DNA of 64,000 nucleotides, taken from contig JBFXAF010000003.1 of NCBI GenBank assembly GCA_050184585.1, positions 248,001 through 312,000 of the forward strand, written 5' to 3'. Of the stretch, positions 51,320 to 59,678 are shown one piece after another. Within the stretch, counting starts at the first letter, position 1; every line of letters starts with the position of its first letter. The stretch comes from JBFXAF01 sp050184585 (GTDB taxonomy: Bacteria > Pseudomonadota > Alphaproteobacteria > Rhizobiales > Rhizobiaceae). The notes beneath the pieces were generated by a model. The model saw only the letters and a list, made by a program, of their open reading frames with translations, was not told the origin of the DNA and made no database searches. A program made the translations under genes and the position numbers.

Positions 51320-53545
51320 ATGCGCGTCGCGCACGTTCTGATGAGTTTCCTCGTCGCGGCCTGGGTCGCGCCCGCCACGGCGGGAGGGCGTGTCGCGCTC
51401 GTCATCGGCAACGGCGCATACGAGAGCCTTTCGCCGCTCGCCAATCCGGTCGGCGACGCCGCGAGGTTCGCGGCGATCCTCTCCGACAACGGGTTCGAGG
51501 TGATGACCTGCGGCGGCGACCGCCCGGGCTGTTTCGACCTCGACCGCAGCGCCATGACCGACGCCATCGAGGACTTCGGCGACATGGCCCGGGACGCCGA
51601 CGCGGCGCTGTTCTTCTATGCCGGGCACGGCATGCAGACCGCCAACGGCAACGTGATCGCGCCGGTCAACATGGAACTCGCCTGCGACATGCTGGAGGCG
51701 AGGCGGGGCACGATGCTCGACGACGTGCTGGCCGAGATGGCGGGCGCGAAGGAGAAGATCGTCATCCTCGACGCTTGCCGCAATGATCCCTTCAAGGCGC
51801 AGCAATGCGCTGTCAGGGGCGGCAGACCCCTGTCGTTCGGCGAATTCGCGGTTCCCGACAGCGCCTCGCGCTTCATCCTCATGAGTTCGACCCTCCGTGG
51901 CCAGGTGGCGCAGGACGGTCCGCCCGGCTCGCATTCACCTTTCGCCGAAAGCCTCTTCTACTGGATGGAGCGTGAGCCTCGGGCGCATGTCGACCAGCTG
52001 TTCGACCGCGTCGCCAAGCGGCTGATGGAGCGCACGGCGGTCGCCAACTTCACCCAGGTGCCCGACGTGCTGATCCGCGGCGGGGCGCCGGAGATTTGCC
52101 TCGCCGCGGGAAATTGCGCGACCGACGGCGGCGCGGTGGCCCTGAACGCCGAGGTCGAGACGCTCAAGGCCGAGCGCGACCGCAACCAGGAATACGAGCA
52201 GATCGTCGTGGCGCTGCTCGAGAATGCCGGCTACGCCGATCCCTACGCCTTGTCCGAAGAGGAGCGGCGCAGCTTCTTCGCCGGCATGATGGAGGCCACG
52301 GCGACGCTCGCCGCGGGCGAGGAGCCCGAGGTCAAGCTCGCCTATGCCGCGCTGCGGACGGGCGATGCCGGACCCGCCAAGGCGCTGCTGGAATCGCAGC
52401 GCGCCGCGACCGGCGATCCGGACCCGGCAAGGGCCGAGGCGGCCCGCCATCTCGCCGCACTGACGCGGCCGACCGACGTTGTCGAAGCGGCTCGCCTGCT
52501 CGCCGACGCGGCGGCGCGCGATCCGTCGGACATCCAGACCTTCATCGACCTCGGCGAGACATCCGTCGCCGCAGGCGATCGATCGGCGGCGTCCGACGCC
52601 TATGCTAGGGCCGCCGCGCTGGCCGCCGAGGGGCGCGGCACGGCCGAGCAGCGCGTCTGGGCCATGGAAGGTCAGGCCGACATGCTGTGGAGCCGTGGCC
52701 GCGCCAATGCCGCCCTGGCTCTCTATCGGCAGGCGAACGCCGCCGCGCGCGCGGCAGCCGACGAACGCCCGGACGTCACGGGCCTGAGGCGCGGCATTCT
52801 CGTCACCCACTACAACACCGGTCACCTGCTGCTGGACGCGGGCCAGACCGATCGTGCCATCGCCGAGTTTCGTCAGGGGCTCGCGGTGGCGGAGGGCTTG
52901 CAGGCGGAGGAACCCTTCGATCCGCGCTGGCGGTTCGATGTCGGCCGCGGCCACGAGCGGATAGGGCGCGCGCTGCAACGCGCCGGCAAGCTCGACGCGG
53001 CGCTCGCCGAGTACCGCATGAAGCACGAGATAATGACCCAGGTGGCGAGCGCCTTCCCCGGCGAGCCGACCTGGCAGCGCGACCTTGCCCTCGCCGACGA
53101 ATTCATCGCCGACATCGCCGTGGCGCGAGGCGACCATGCGACAGCCGCGAAACACTACCGGGCGAGCCTCGACCGCATGATCCCGGTGCGCGACGCGGAT
53201 CCGGGCAATGCGGGAAACCAGCGCTGGACCTCGGTGACGCATCTGGCGCTCGGCGACGCGCTCACCGGTGCGGGCGACATCGCCGGCGCGGTCGAAAACT
53301 ACCGCGCCGGCATGGTGATCAGCGAACGCCTGGCGACGCTCGACCCCTCTAATGGCCAATGGCGCTGGGACCTGTTCCGCGCCTATCAGCGCATGGCGTC
53401 GTCGCAGCCGCCGGGCGTCGAGTGGCACGAGAAGGCGCTGGCCACGATCGAGGCCATGAAGGCGGACGGCGTGCTCGACGCCGATAGGGAGACGTGGATC
53501 CGGACCACCCGGGAACGGCTGGCAGAGGCGCGCACGAAGGGATGA
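51320..53545 (+). CDS. Exported caspase-fold (peptidase C14) protein with TPR array, paralog 1
   Basis: A 741-residue protein. Signal peptide 1-21. Caspase-like domain about 23-260 with GRVALVIGNGAYES, the catalytic His103 in FFYAGHGMQ and catalytic Cys153 in ILDACRNDPF. Six further cysteines (64, 71, 122, 163, 260, 266) align with those of paralog 2 and may form disulfides. A short coiled coil (about 270-290) leads to helical repeats to the C-terminus, of which the last four or five are the W-R-D type. Bacterial caspase-like proteases cleave after Arg/Lys or Asp; the specificity here is unknown. GGGGA precedes the ATG. Confidence 0.88.
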   Translation: MRVAHVLMSFLVAAWVAPATAGGRVALVIGNGAYESLSPLANPVGDAARFAAILSDNGFEVMTCGGDRPGCFDLDRSAMTDAIEDFGDMARDADAALFFYAGHGMQTANGNVIAPVNMELACDMLEARRGTMLDDVLAEMAGAKEKIVILDACRNDPFKAQQCAVRGGRPLSFGEFAVPDSASRFILMSSTLRGQVAQDGPPGSHSPFAESLFYWMEREPRAHVDQLFDRVAKRLMERTAVANFTQVPDVLIRGGAPEICLAAGNCATDGGAVALNAEVETLKAERDRNQEYEQIVVALLENAGYADPYALSEEERRSFFAGMMEATATLAAGEEPEVKLAYAALRTGDAGPAKALLESQRAATGDPDPARAEAARHLAALTRPTDVVEAARLLADAAARDPSDIQTFIDLGETSVAAGDRSAASDAYARAAALAAEGRGTAEQRVWAMEGQADMLWSRGRANAALALYRQANAAARAAADERPDVTGLRRGILVTHYNTGHLLLDAGQTDRAIAEFRQGLAVAEGLQAEEPFDPRWRFDVGRGHERIGRALQRAGKLDAALAEYRMKHEIMTQVASAFPGEPTWQRDLALADEFIADIAVARGDHATAAKHYRASLDRMIPVRDADPGNAGNQRWTSVTHLALGDALTGAGDIAGAVENYRAGMVISERLATLDPSNGQWRWDLFRAYQRMASSQPPGVEWHEKALATIEAMKADGVLDADRETWIRTTRERLAEARTKG

Positions 53546-53711
53546 GGACGGAAGGCGGGCCGGAGGGCCTCGTCGCCAAATTGTGGCGGACGGCGTGCGC
53601 GACAATCGCGAGAAGGCGAAAGCCGAACGTGATCATGGCGTTAGGCTTGACATGGTTTTTTCTCATTCAGGGGTTTACCTTACGGCCGCTTCAGGCTGGG
53701 TGGTGGGTGTC

Positions 53712-56700
53712 ATGACCAGATCGAAGAAGGTGCTCGGCTATGCTGCGCTGGCCGCGGCGACGTTTCTCTGCGGGGCGGCCGCGGCGAGGGCGGAGGGCCG
53801 CGTGGCGCTCGTCATCGGCAACGCCGCCTACGAGACGCTGTCGCCGCTGACCAATCCGATCATGGACGCAGAGCGCATGGCCGCGCTGCTCGCCGCCAAC
53901 GGCTTCGACGTGATGAGCTGCGACGGCGACAAGCCGGGCTGCTTCGACCTGGACCGATCGGCCATGACCGATGCGCTCGAGGAATTCGAGCTCAAGTCGC
54001 GCGGTGCCGACGTGGCGATGGTGTTCTACGCCGGCCACGGCATGCAGACCGCCAAGGGCAACGTCCTGGCGCCCGTCAACATGGAACTGTCCTGCGATAC
54101 GCTCGACCCGCTCAAGGCGACCATGCTCGACAACGTCATGGAAGCCATGTCGGACGCCAAGGACAAGGTCATCATCATCGACGCCTGCCGCAACGACCCG
54201 TTCCAGGCCCAGCAGTGCGCCCAGCGCGGCGGCCGTTCGCTTTCCTTCGGCTCGATCGCGGTTCCCGAGAGCGACTCTCGCTTCCTCATCATGAGCTCGA
54301 CCAAGCCAGGCCAGTTCGCCGCCGACGGCATGCCTGGCCAGCATTCGCCCTTCGCCGAGAGCCTGTTCTACTGGATGGAGAAGGAGCCGGGCGCCTATTT
54401 CGACCAGATGCTCGACCGGGTGGCCAAGCGCGTCATCGAGCGCACCACCGAACTCAAGTTCACCCAGGTTCCGGAAATCCTGATCCGCGGCGGCGCGCCG
54501 GACACCTGCCTGTCGGGCAGTTGCGCGACCGATCCAGAAGCGGCGGCGCTGAAGGCCGAGGTCCAGGACCTGCGGGCCGAGAACGCCCGCAACCAGGAAT
54601 ATGAGGAGATCGTCACCTCGCTGCTGAGGAGCGCCGGCTACAGTTCGATTGACGAACTGCCTGCCGACCAGCGCGAGTCGTTCTTCACGGGCATCGTCTC
54701 GGCGAGCCGGGCGCTTGCCGACCGCAACGACAGCGCCGGCGAACAGGCGCTCGCGGCGCTCAAGGAAGGCAACGAGAACGCCGCCGAGGAACTGTTCGAG
54801 CAGGAGTTCGAGGAACGCGCCAGGGGCGCGCAGGAGGAACTGCGCAAGGCCGCGGAGTCCGCCCGCCACATCGCCGCGCTTTCCCGCCCGAAGGACGTCG
54901 CCAAGGCTGCCAGGTACTTCGCCGAGGCGGCCAAGTACGACCCAGGCGACATTCAGACCTGGATGGACCTCGCCCAGACGGCCGCGGCGGCGGGCAACAC
55001 GTCGGAATCGCTGCGCGCCTACCGCGAGGCGAGCGCCCTGGCGCGCGACACCGGCTCGGATTCGCAGCGCATCTGGGCCGCCTTCGGCCAGGGCGACATC
55101 GTCCGCGCCCAGGGCAGGCTGGATCGCGCGCTCGAATTCTACATGGCCGCCAAGAACATCGCCGAGAAGGACTCGGCCGCGCACCCGGACGTTCTCGACT
55201 CGCGCCGCAACATCTATGCCGCCAACCTCTTCATCGGCGACGTGCTGATGGAACAGGGCAAGACCGGCGACGCGACCGCCGCATATGAGGCCGGGCTGGT
55301 GATCGCCGAGTATCTCGCCGCGGCCGACCCGTCGATGGCCGAGTGGCAGCGCGACGTGTCGATCACCCAGAACAAGCTGGGCGACGCCCGCGCCGCGCAG
55401 GGCCGGCTCGCCGACGCCCAATCCGCCTACGAGGCCGGTCTGGCGATCGTCCAGAAGCTGATGGAGACCTATCCGGAGAACATCGGCTGGAAGCGCGACG
55501 TGTCGATCAGCCACGAGCGCACCGGCGACGCGCGCCTCGCGCAGGGCAACATTGCCGGCGCGCTGGAAGCCTACGGCACCAGCCTCGGCATGCGTCGGGA
55601 GATCAGCGCGGCCGACGCCAACAACACCGAGTGGCGGCGCGATCTGTCCATCGCCCACGAGCGCATGGGAGACGTACTGCTGGCCCAGGGCAAGCTGGCG
55701 GGCGGCCTTGAATCCTACCAGTCGAGCATCGCCATCCGGGAAGCCCTCGTCGCGGCCGACCGGGACAACACCTTGTGGCAGCGCGACCTGGAGGTCAGCT
55801 ACAACCGCATCGGCGACATCCAGAAGTACCAGGGCGCGCTCGGCGCCGCGCTGGAGAGCTACCGGAAGGGGCAGGAGATCGCCCGGACGCTGTCGTCCGC
55901 CGACCCTCTCAACACGACCTGGCAGCGCGACCTGTCGATCAGCCATCTGAAGTTCGGAGACGTCCGCATCGTCCAGGGCAACCTGAGCGGCGCACTGGAA
56001 TCGTACATGGCTTCGCAGGCGATCGTCGAGCGCCTCGCCGCCTCGGACGAACTCAACACGGGCTGGCAGCGCGATGTCTCCATCGGTCACAACCGAATCG
56101 GCGACGTGCTCCGCGGCCAGGCCAACCTCACGGCGGCCCTGGAGCAGCACGAGAAGTCGCTCGCCATCGCCCAGCGGCTGTCGGCGTCGGACCCGCTGAA
56201 CGTCGAGTGGCAGCGCGACATCGAGATCACCTACAACAAGATCGGCGACACGCAGTATGCGCTCGCCGAGAATCAGAAGGCGATCGACGCCTATCAGGCC
56301 GGACTGGTCATCGCCGAACGGCTGGCGGCGTCTGACGAGTACAATTCCACCTGGAAGCGGGACGTCTCGGTGAGCCTGAACCGCGTCGGCGACGCCCAGA
56401 AGGCGCTCGGCGACCTCGAGGGCGCGGCGCGATCGTTCGACAAGGCGAAGGACATCGCCGTCGCGCTCGCCGACCGCGAACGGACGAACACGGAGTGGAA
56501 GCGCGACCTCGCGATCAGCTATACCAAGATCGGCGACATCCGCATGGCGCAGGGCAAGTTCGACGAAGCGCTGGATCCGCTCGGCCGCGCGCTCGAGATC
56601 TCCCGGCAGCTCTACGACATCGATCCGGACAACACCGACTGGCTTCGTGACCTGTCGCTGACCTACAGCCTGATCGGCGACGTCGAGCTTCGCCTGGGCA

Positions 56701-56990
56701 AGGTCGCGGATTCGGTCAGGTCCTATCTCGACGGCCTCGCCGTGGCGAGCCGGCTGACCTCGATCGACCCCGGAAACGCCGAATGGCAATGGGATCTCTA
56801 CGTCAACTACTGGCGCCTCGCCGACACAGGCCAGGACACGTCGGGCTATTTTCGCAAGGCGCTCGAGGTCGTCGAGGGGATGCAGGCCAGGGGAATCCTG
56901 TCGCCGTCGCGTGCGGTCTGGGTCGAGAACACCCGCCAGCGCCTGGTCGACGCGGAAGCCGCCGAGCAGGGTCAGGCCAAGGCGAACTGA
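53712..56990 (+). CDS. Exported caspase-fold (peptidase C14) protein with long TPR array, paralog 2
   Basis: A 1092-residue protein, the largest here. Signal peptide 1-27 (ending ARAEG). Caspase-like domain about 29-265 with catalytic His109 (FYAGHGMQ) and Cys159 (IIDACRNDPF), and six other Cys (70, 77, 128, 169, 266, 271) shared with paralog 1. A coiled coil (about 275-300) follows, then diverse helical repeats, then about ten regular 50-residue TPR-like repeats from residue 544 on. The array should bind a partner or substrate; the caspase domain could cleave it. Nothing shows what activates it. The upstream 166-bp gap may hold its own promoter. Confidence 0.88.
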   Translation: MTRSKKVLGYAALAAATFLCGAAAARAEGRVALVIGNAAYETLSPLTNPIMDAERMAALLAANGFDVMSCDGDKPGCFDLDRSAMTDALEEFELKSRGADVAMVFYAGHGMQTAKGNVLAPVNMELSCDTLDPLKATMLDNVMEAMSDAKDKVIIIDACRNDPFQAQQCAQRGGRSLSFGSIAVPESDSRFLIMSSTKPGQFAADGMPGQHSPFAESLFYWMEKEPGAYFDQMLDRVAKRVIERTTELKFTQVPEILIRGGAPDTCLSGSCATDPEAAALKAEVQDLRAENARNQEYEEIVTSLLRSAGYSSIDELPADQRESFFTGIVSASRALADRNDSAGEQALAALKEGNENAAEELFEQEFEERARGAQEELRKAAESARHIAALSRPKDVAKAARYFAEAAKYDPGDIQTWMDLAQTAAAAGNTSESLRAYREASALARDTGSDSQRIWAAFGQGDIVRAQGRLDRALEFYMAAKNIAEKDSAAHPDVLDSRRNIYAANLFIGDVLMEQGKTGDATAAYEAGLVIAEYLAAADPSMAEWQRDVSITQNKLGDARAAQGRLADAQSAYEAGLAIVQKLMETYPENIGWKRDVSISHERTGDARLAQGNIAGALEAYGTSLGMRREISAADANNTEWRRDLSIAHERMGDVLLAQGKLAGGLESYQSSIAIREALVAADRDNTLWQRDLEVSYNRIGDIQKYQGALGAALESYRKGQEIARTLSSADPLNTTWQRDLSISHLKFGDVRIVQGNLSGALESYMASQAIVERLAASDELNTGWQRDVSIGHNRIGDVLRGQANLTAALEQHEKSLAIAQRLSASDPLNVEWQRDIEITYNKIGDTQYALAENQKAIDAYQAGLVIAERLAASDEYNSTWKRDVSVSLNRVGDAQKALGDLEGAARSFDKAKDIAVALADRERTNTEWKRDLAISYTKIGDIRMAQGKFDEALDPLGRALEISRQLYDIDPDNTDWLRDLSLTYSLIGDVELRLGKVADSVRSYLDGLAVASRLTSIDPGNAEWQWDLYVNYWRLADTGQDTSGYFRKALEVVEGMQARGILSPSRAVWVENTRQRLVDAEAAEQGQAKAN
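55341..56830 (+). repeat. Ten-plus tandem 50-residue (150-bp) TPR-like repeats
   Basis: Inside paralog 2, the pattern W-x-R-D-(L/V)-x-(I/V)-(S/T)-(Y/H)-x-(K/R)-(I/x)-G-D-...-Q-G-x-(L/x)-...-A-L-E-x-Y occurs at steps of about 150 bp. There are ten clear units and a degenerate eleventh (starting near 56781, where R becomes W). Each predicts two helices with a conserved Trp at the start. The units are diverged at DNA level, so they are old rather than recent amplifications. Confidence 0.85.
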
Positions 56991-57025
56991 GCCGACGGCC
57001 TTCGCGAGGCTCCGGAAAGCAGGAG

Positions 57026-57046
57026 CGGCGGGCCGATGGCCCGCCG
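57026..57046. terminator. Hairpin between the caspase gene and rpsP
   Basis: CGGCGGGCC-GAT-GGCCCGCCG, a 9-bp perfect stem with a 3-nt loop between convergent genes; only short T-runs on either side. It should end transcription from both directions. Confidence 0.6.
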
Positions 57047-57071
57047 TCGCCGTTTCGAAAGCGTTACGAGA

Positions 57072-57455
57072 TCAACTCGCGGCCGGCTCGGCCGTGGCGG
57101 CGGCGATGGCGGCCGCGGCGTCTTCCTTGGCCTTCTCGATGGCGGCCTTGCGCTCCTGCGCCTTCTTGCCGGGCAGGGCCTTGGTCGGGTTCGAGCGCCC
57201 TTCTCGCTTGGCGACGCCCGCTCCGTCGAGGAAGCGCAGCACCCGGTCGGTCGGCAGCGCCCCCTGGCCGAGCCAGTGCGTCGCGCGATCGGCGTCGAGC
57301 TTCACGCGCTCGGCGTCCTTGTCGAGAAGCGGGTTCCAGGAGCCGATCGCCTCGATGAAGCGGCCGTCGCGCGGGCTGCGCACGTCGGCGACGACGATGT
57401 GGTAGTAGGGCCGCTTCTTGGAGCCCGCGCGGGAGAGACGTATCTTCAGTGCCAT
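57072..57455 (-). CDS. rpsP: 30S ribosomal protein S16
   Basis: A 127-residue ribosomal protein: MALKIRLSRAGSKKRPYYHI, then VVADVRSPRDGRFIEAIGSWNP and VKLDADRATHWLGQGALPTDRV. The Ala/Glu/Lys-rich C-terminal extension is typical of rhizobia. rimM and trmD, which usually follow rpsP, are not present downstream; a terminator and the convergent caspase gene take that place. Confidence 0.97.
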   Translation of the reverse strand: MALKIRLSRAGSKKRPYYHIVVADVRSPRDGRFIEAIGSWNPLLDKDAERVKLDADRATHWLGQGALPTDRVLRFLDGAGVAKREGRSNPTKALPGKKAQERKAAIEKAKEDAAAAIAAATAEPAAS

Positions 57456-57501
57456 TCCAGTCTCCTAGATCTCTTCGGTTCTTCGGTTGGATTGCCGCCG
57501 G

Positions 57502-57822
57502 TCAGGCGGATTTCGATGCGGCCTCGCCACCATTGGCGGCCGCGATCTGCTCGTGATGCCGGATCACTTCCTTGATCACGAAATTCAGGAATTTCTCGGC
57601 GAAGTCGGGATCGAGATGCGCCTCGTCGGCGAGCCGCCGCAACCGCGCCACCTGTTCCGTCTCGCGCGCCGGGTCCGCCGGCGGCAGGCCATGCGCCGCC
57701 TTCAGCACGCCGACCGCCTTGGTACGGCGGAAACGCTCCGCCAGCATGTGGATCAGCGCCGCATCGATGTTGTCGATCGAGGCGCGCAGGTCCTTGAGCG
57801 CCGTCAGCGGGTCGTTGCCCAT
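57502..57822 (-). CDS. Chorismate mutase (AroQ type)
   Basis: A 106-residue all-helical mutase converting chorismate to prephenate for Phe/Tyr synthesis. The first helix ALKDLRASIDNIDAALIHMLAERF carries the conserved Arg and IDN..D..L pattern. The second part RTKAVGVLKAAHGLP and ARETEQVARLRRL holds the Lys and Arg that bind the substrate carboxylates. It lies 7 bases downstream of ffh and 46 upstream of rpsP, the usual alphaproteobacterial order. Confidence 0.93.
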   Translation of the reverse strand: MGNDPLTALKDLRASIDNIDAALIHMLAERFRRTKAVGVLKAAHGLPPADPARETEQVARLRRLADEAHLDPDFAEKFLNFVIKEVIRHHEQIAAANGGEAASKSA

Positions 57823-57829
57823 CGCCCCC

Positions 57830-59404
57830 TCACTTCCTCTTTCCAAGCCCGGGCAATCCGCCGCCGAGGCCCGGCAGCTTCGGGCCGCCAAGCCCCGGAA
57901 GCCCGCCTCCGCCCAGGCCGGGAAGCCCGGATGGAAGCCCCTTGCCGCCGCCGAAGCCTGCCGCCTCGGCCTGCTTCTTGATCGCCTCGAGCTGCGCCGG
58001 GTCCATCTTCGACAGGTCGGGCATGCCGCCGCCCATCAGGCCGCCGAGCCCCATCTTCTGGGCCATGCCGCCCATCAGGCCGCGCATCATCCCGCCGCCC
58101 CTGCCCTTGCCGCCCATCGCCTTCATCATGTCGGCCATCTGGCGGTGCATCTTCAGGAGCTTGTTGATCTCGGCGGCGTCGGTGCCCGAGCCGGCGGCGA
58201 TGCGCTTCTTGCGGCTGTGCTTCAGGACGTCCGGATTGGCGCGCTCCGCCTTGGTCATCGAGCGCACGATGGCGATCTGCCGGGAGATCGAGCGGTCGTC
58301 GAACCCGGCCGAGGCGAGCTGGTCCTTCATGCCCCCCATGCCCGGCATCATCCCCATGATGCCGCCCATGCCGCCCATCTTCTGCATCTGGCCGAGCTGG
58401 TCGGCGAGGTCGTTCAGGTCGAACTTGCCGGCCTGCATCTTCTTCGCCATCGCCGCGGCCTTCTCCGCGTCGATGTTTTCCGCCGCCTTCTCGACCAGGC
58501 TGACGATGTCGCCCATGCCGAGGATGCGGTCGGCGATGCGCTTGGGATGGAACTCCTCCAGCGCATCCATCTTCTCGCCGGTGCCGATCAGCTTGACCGG
58601 CTTGCCGGTGACGGCGCGCATGGAGAGCGCCGCGCCGCCGCGACCGTCGCCGTCCATGCGGGTGAGCACGAGCCCCGTCAGCCCGACGCGTTCGTCGAAG
58701 GAACGGGCGAGGTTCACGGCGTCCTGGCCGGTCAGCGAATCGGCCACCAGCAGGATCTCGTGCGGCGACGAGACCGTCCTGATCTCCGCCATCTCGGCCA
58801 TCAGCGGCTCGTCGATATGCGTGCGGCCGGCGGTGTCGAGGATCACCACGTCGTGGCCGCCGAGCCTCGCCGCCTGCACGGCCCGGCGCGCGATGTCGAC
58901 CGGCGACTGGCCGGCCACGATCGGTAGCGTTGCGACCCTGACCTGCTCGCCCAGCTGGCGGAGCTGCTCCTGCGCGGCGGGACGCCGCGTGTCGAGCGAG
59001 GCCATCAGGATCTTCTTGTTCTGGCGCTCCGTCAGTCGCCTGGCGATCTTGGCGGTCGTCGTCGTCTTGCCGGAGCCCTGGAGGCCGACCATCATGACCA
59101 CGACCGGCGCCGGCGCGTTGAGATCGATGGGCGCGCCCTCCGAGCCTAGCATCGCGACCAGCTCGTCATGGACGATCTTGACCACCATCTGGCCGGGCTT
59201 GATCGACTTCAGCACTTCGGCGCCGACCGCCTTGGCGCGAACCTTGTCGGTGAAGGACCGCACCACCTCCAGCGCCACGTCCGCTTCCAGCAGCGCGCGG
59301 CGAACCTCGCGCAGCGCGGCCGACACGTCGGCCTCCGACAGCGCGCCGCGGCCCGTCAGGCCGTTGAGGATGGAGCCAAGCCGCTCCTGAAGGGATTCGA
59401 ACAT
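57830..59404 (-). CDS. ffh: Signal recognition particle protein Ffh
   Basis: GTPase that binds signal sequences and 4.5S RNA and delivers ribosomes to FtsY. The 524-residue protein has the N domain, G domain with GLQGSGKTTTTAKIA (P-loop) and LDTAGRTHIDEPLM, TRMDGDGRGGAALS and the Met-rich M domain (KMGGMGGIMGMMPGMGGM and MMKAMGGKGRG). After the M domain there is a tail of PGLGG repeats (about the last 45 residues). Start chosen at MFESLQERL; a longer frame would add 31 non-conserved residues. Confidence 0.97.
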   Translation of the reverse strand: MFESLQERLGSILNGLTGRGALSEADVSAALREVRRALLEADVALEVVRSFTDKVRAKAVGAEVLKSIKPGQMVVKIVHDELVAMLGSEGAPIDLNAPAPVVVMMVGLQGSGKTTTTAKIARRLTERQNKKILMASLDTRRPAAQEQLRQLGEQVRVATLPIVAGQSPVDIARRAVQAARLGGHDVVILDTAGRTHIDEPLMAEMAEIRTVSSPHEILLVADSLTGQDAVNLARSFDERVGLTGLVLTRMDGDGRGGAALSMRAVTGKPVKLIGTGEKMDALEEFHPKRIADRILGMGDIVSLVEKAAENIDAEKAAAMAKKMQAGKFDLNDLADQLGQMQKMGGMGGIMGMMPGMGGMKDQLASAGFDDRSISRQIAIVRSMTKAERANPDVLKHSRKKRIAAGSGTDAAEINKLLKMHRQMADMMKAMGGKGRGGGMMRGLMGGMAQKMGLGGLMGGGMPDLSKMDPAQLEAIKKQAEAAGFGGGKGLPSGLPGLGGGGLPGLGGPKLPGLGGGLPGLGKRK

Positions 59405-59486
59405 CCGTCTTTCCTGTCCGGGTCGTTTCGTTCGACCGGGAGGTAGTGTGCCCTCGCCCGCAATGGAAGCATTCCGCAGCGCAAAG

Positions 59487-59523
59487 CCAAAAAGCACCCG
59501 GGGGCGCTTCGCGCTGCCGGGTG
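59487..59523 (-). terminator. Rho-independent terminator upstream of ffh
   Basis: On the minus strand CACCCGG...CCGGGTG (59495-59501/59517-59523) with an inner GCGC-GAA-GCGC stem is followed by CTTTTTGG. It sits 83-119 bp before the ffh start codon, so it ends a short upstream transcript or attenuates ffh. Confidence 0.7.
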
Positions 59524-59599
59524 TTGGCCTCCGGGATCGTCGAACACCCTTGCGGGGTCCCGGTCGGCTGCTCGGAGTGTCAACTCGTCGCGGATTTCG
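59487..59599 (-). ncRNA. Candidate small RNA or ffh attenuator leader
   Basis: Between a good promoter (59606-59634) and the terminator at 59487-59523 lies a stretch of about 113 nt with no open frame of note. It contains a further pairable segment, GACCGGGACCCCGCAAGGG with a matching GATCCCGG. It could be an independent small RNA or a leader controlling ffh. I do not recognise the family, and it lacks the GGAAGCAG core of 4.5S RNA. Confidence 0.5.
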
Positions 59600-59605
59600 C
59601 GTGGC

Positions 59606-59634
59606 TTAAGACAGGAAAGCGCGCGCGGAGTCAA
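59606..59634 (-). promoter_or_regulatory. Sigma70-type promoter before the candidate RNA
   Basis: CTTGACT with TTGACT at 59629-59634, a 17-base spacer, then TCTTAA (59606-59611). The -35 is the alphaproteobacterial CTTGAC consensus; the -10 matches less well. It lies after the hairpin that closes the upstream gene, so it is properly insulated. Confidence 0.55.
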
Positions 59635-59640
59635 GGCGGA

Positions 59641-59666
59641 GGCCGCCGGGCGCTTGCCCGGCGGCC
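59641..59666. terminator. Hairpin after the SH3/DUF1236 gene
   Basis: GGCCGCCGGGC-GCTT-GCCCGGCGGCC, an 11-bp perfect stem 12 bases after the stop codon of the minus-strand gene. No T-run. Confidence 0.55.
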
Positions 59667-59678
59667 CTGGATCAGAGC

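Noticed and set aside
53691..56789. A 1032-codon minus-strand frame opposite caspase paralog 2
   Set aside because: Its apparent internal repeats are only the complement of the TPR repeats; the sense protein has signal peptide and active-site motifs.
55341..56830. 150-bp periodicity that could suggest a CRISPR or satellite array
   Set aside because: The period is in frame, unit sequences are diverged in DNA but kept in protein, and there are no identical short repeats with unique spacers.
59405..59678. 4.5S (SRP) RNA next to ffh
   Set aside because: The GGAAGCAGC-type loop core is absent on both strands, so the candidate RNA there is something else.
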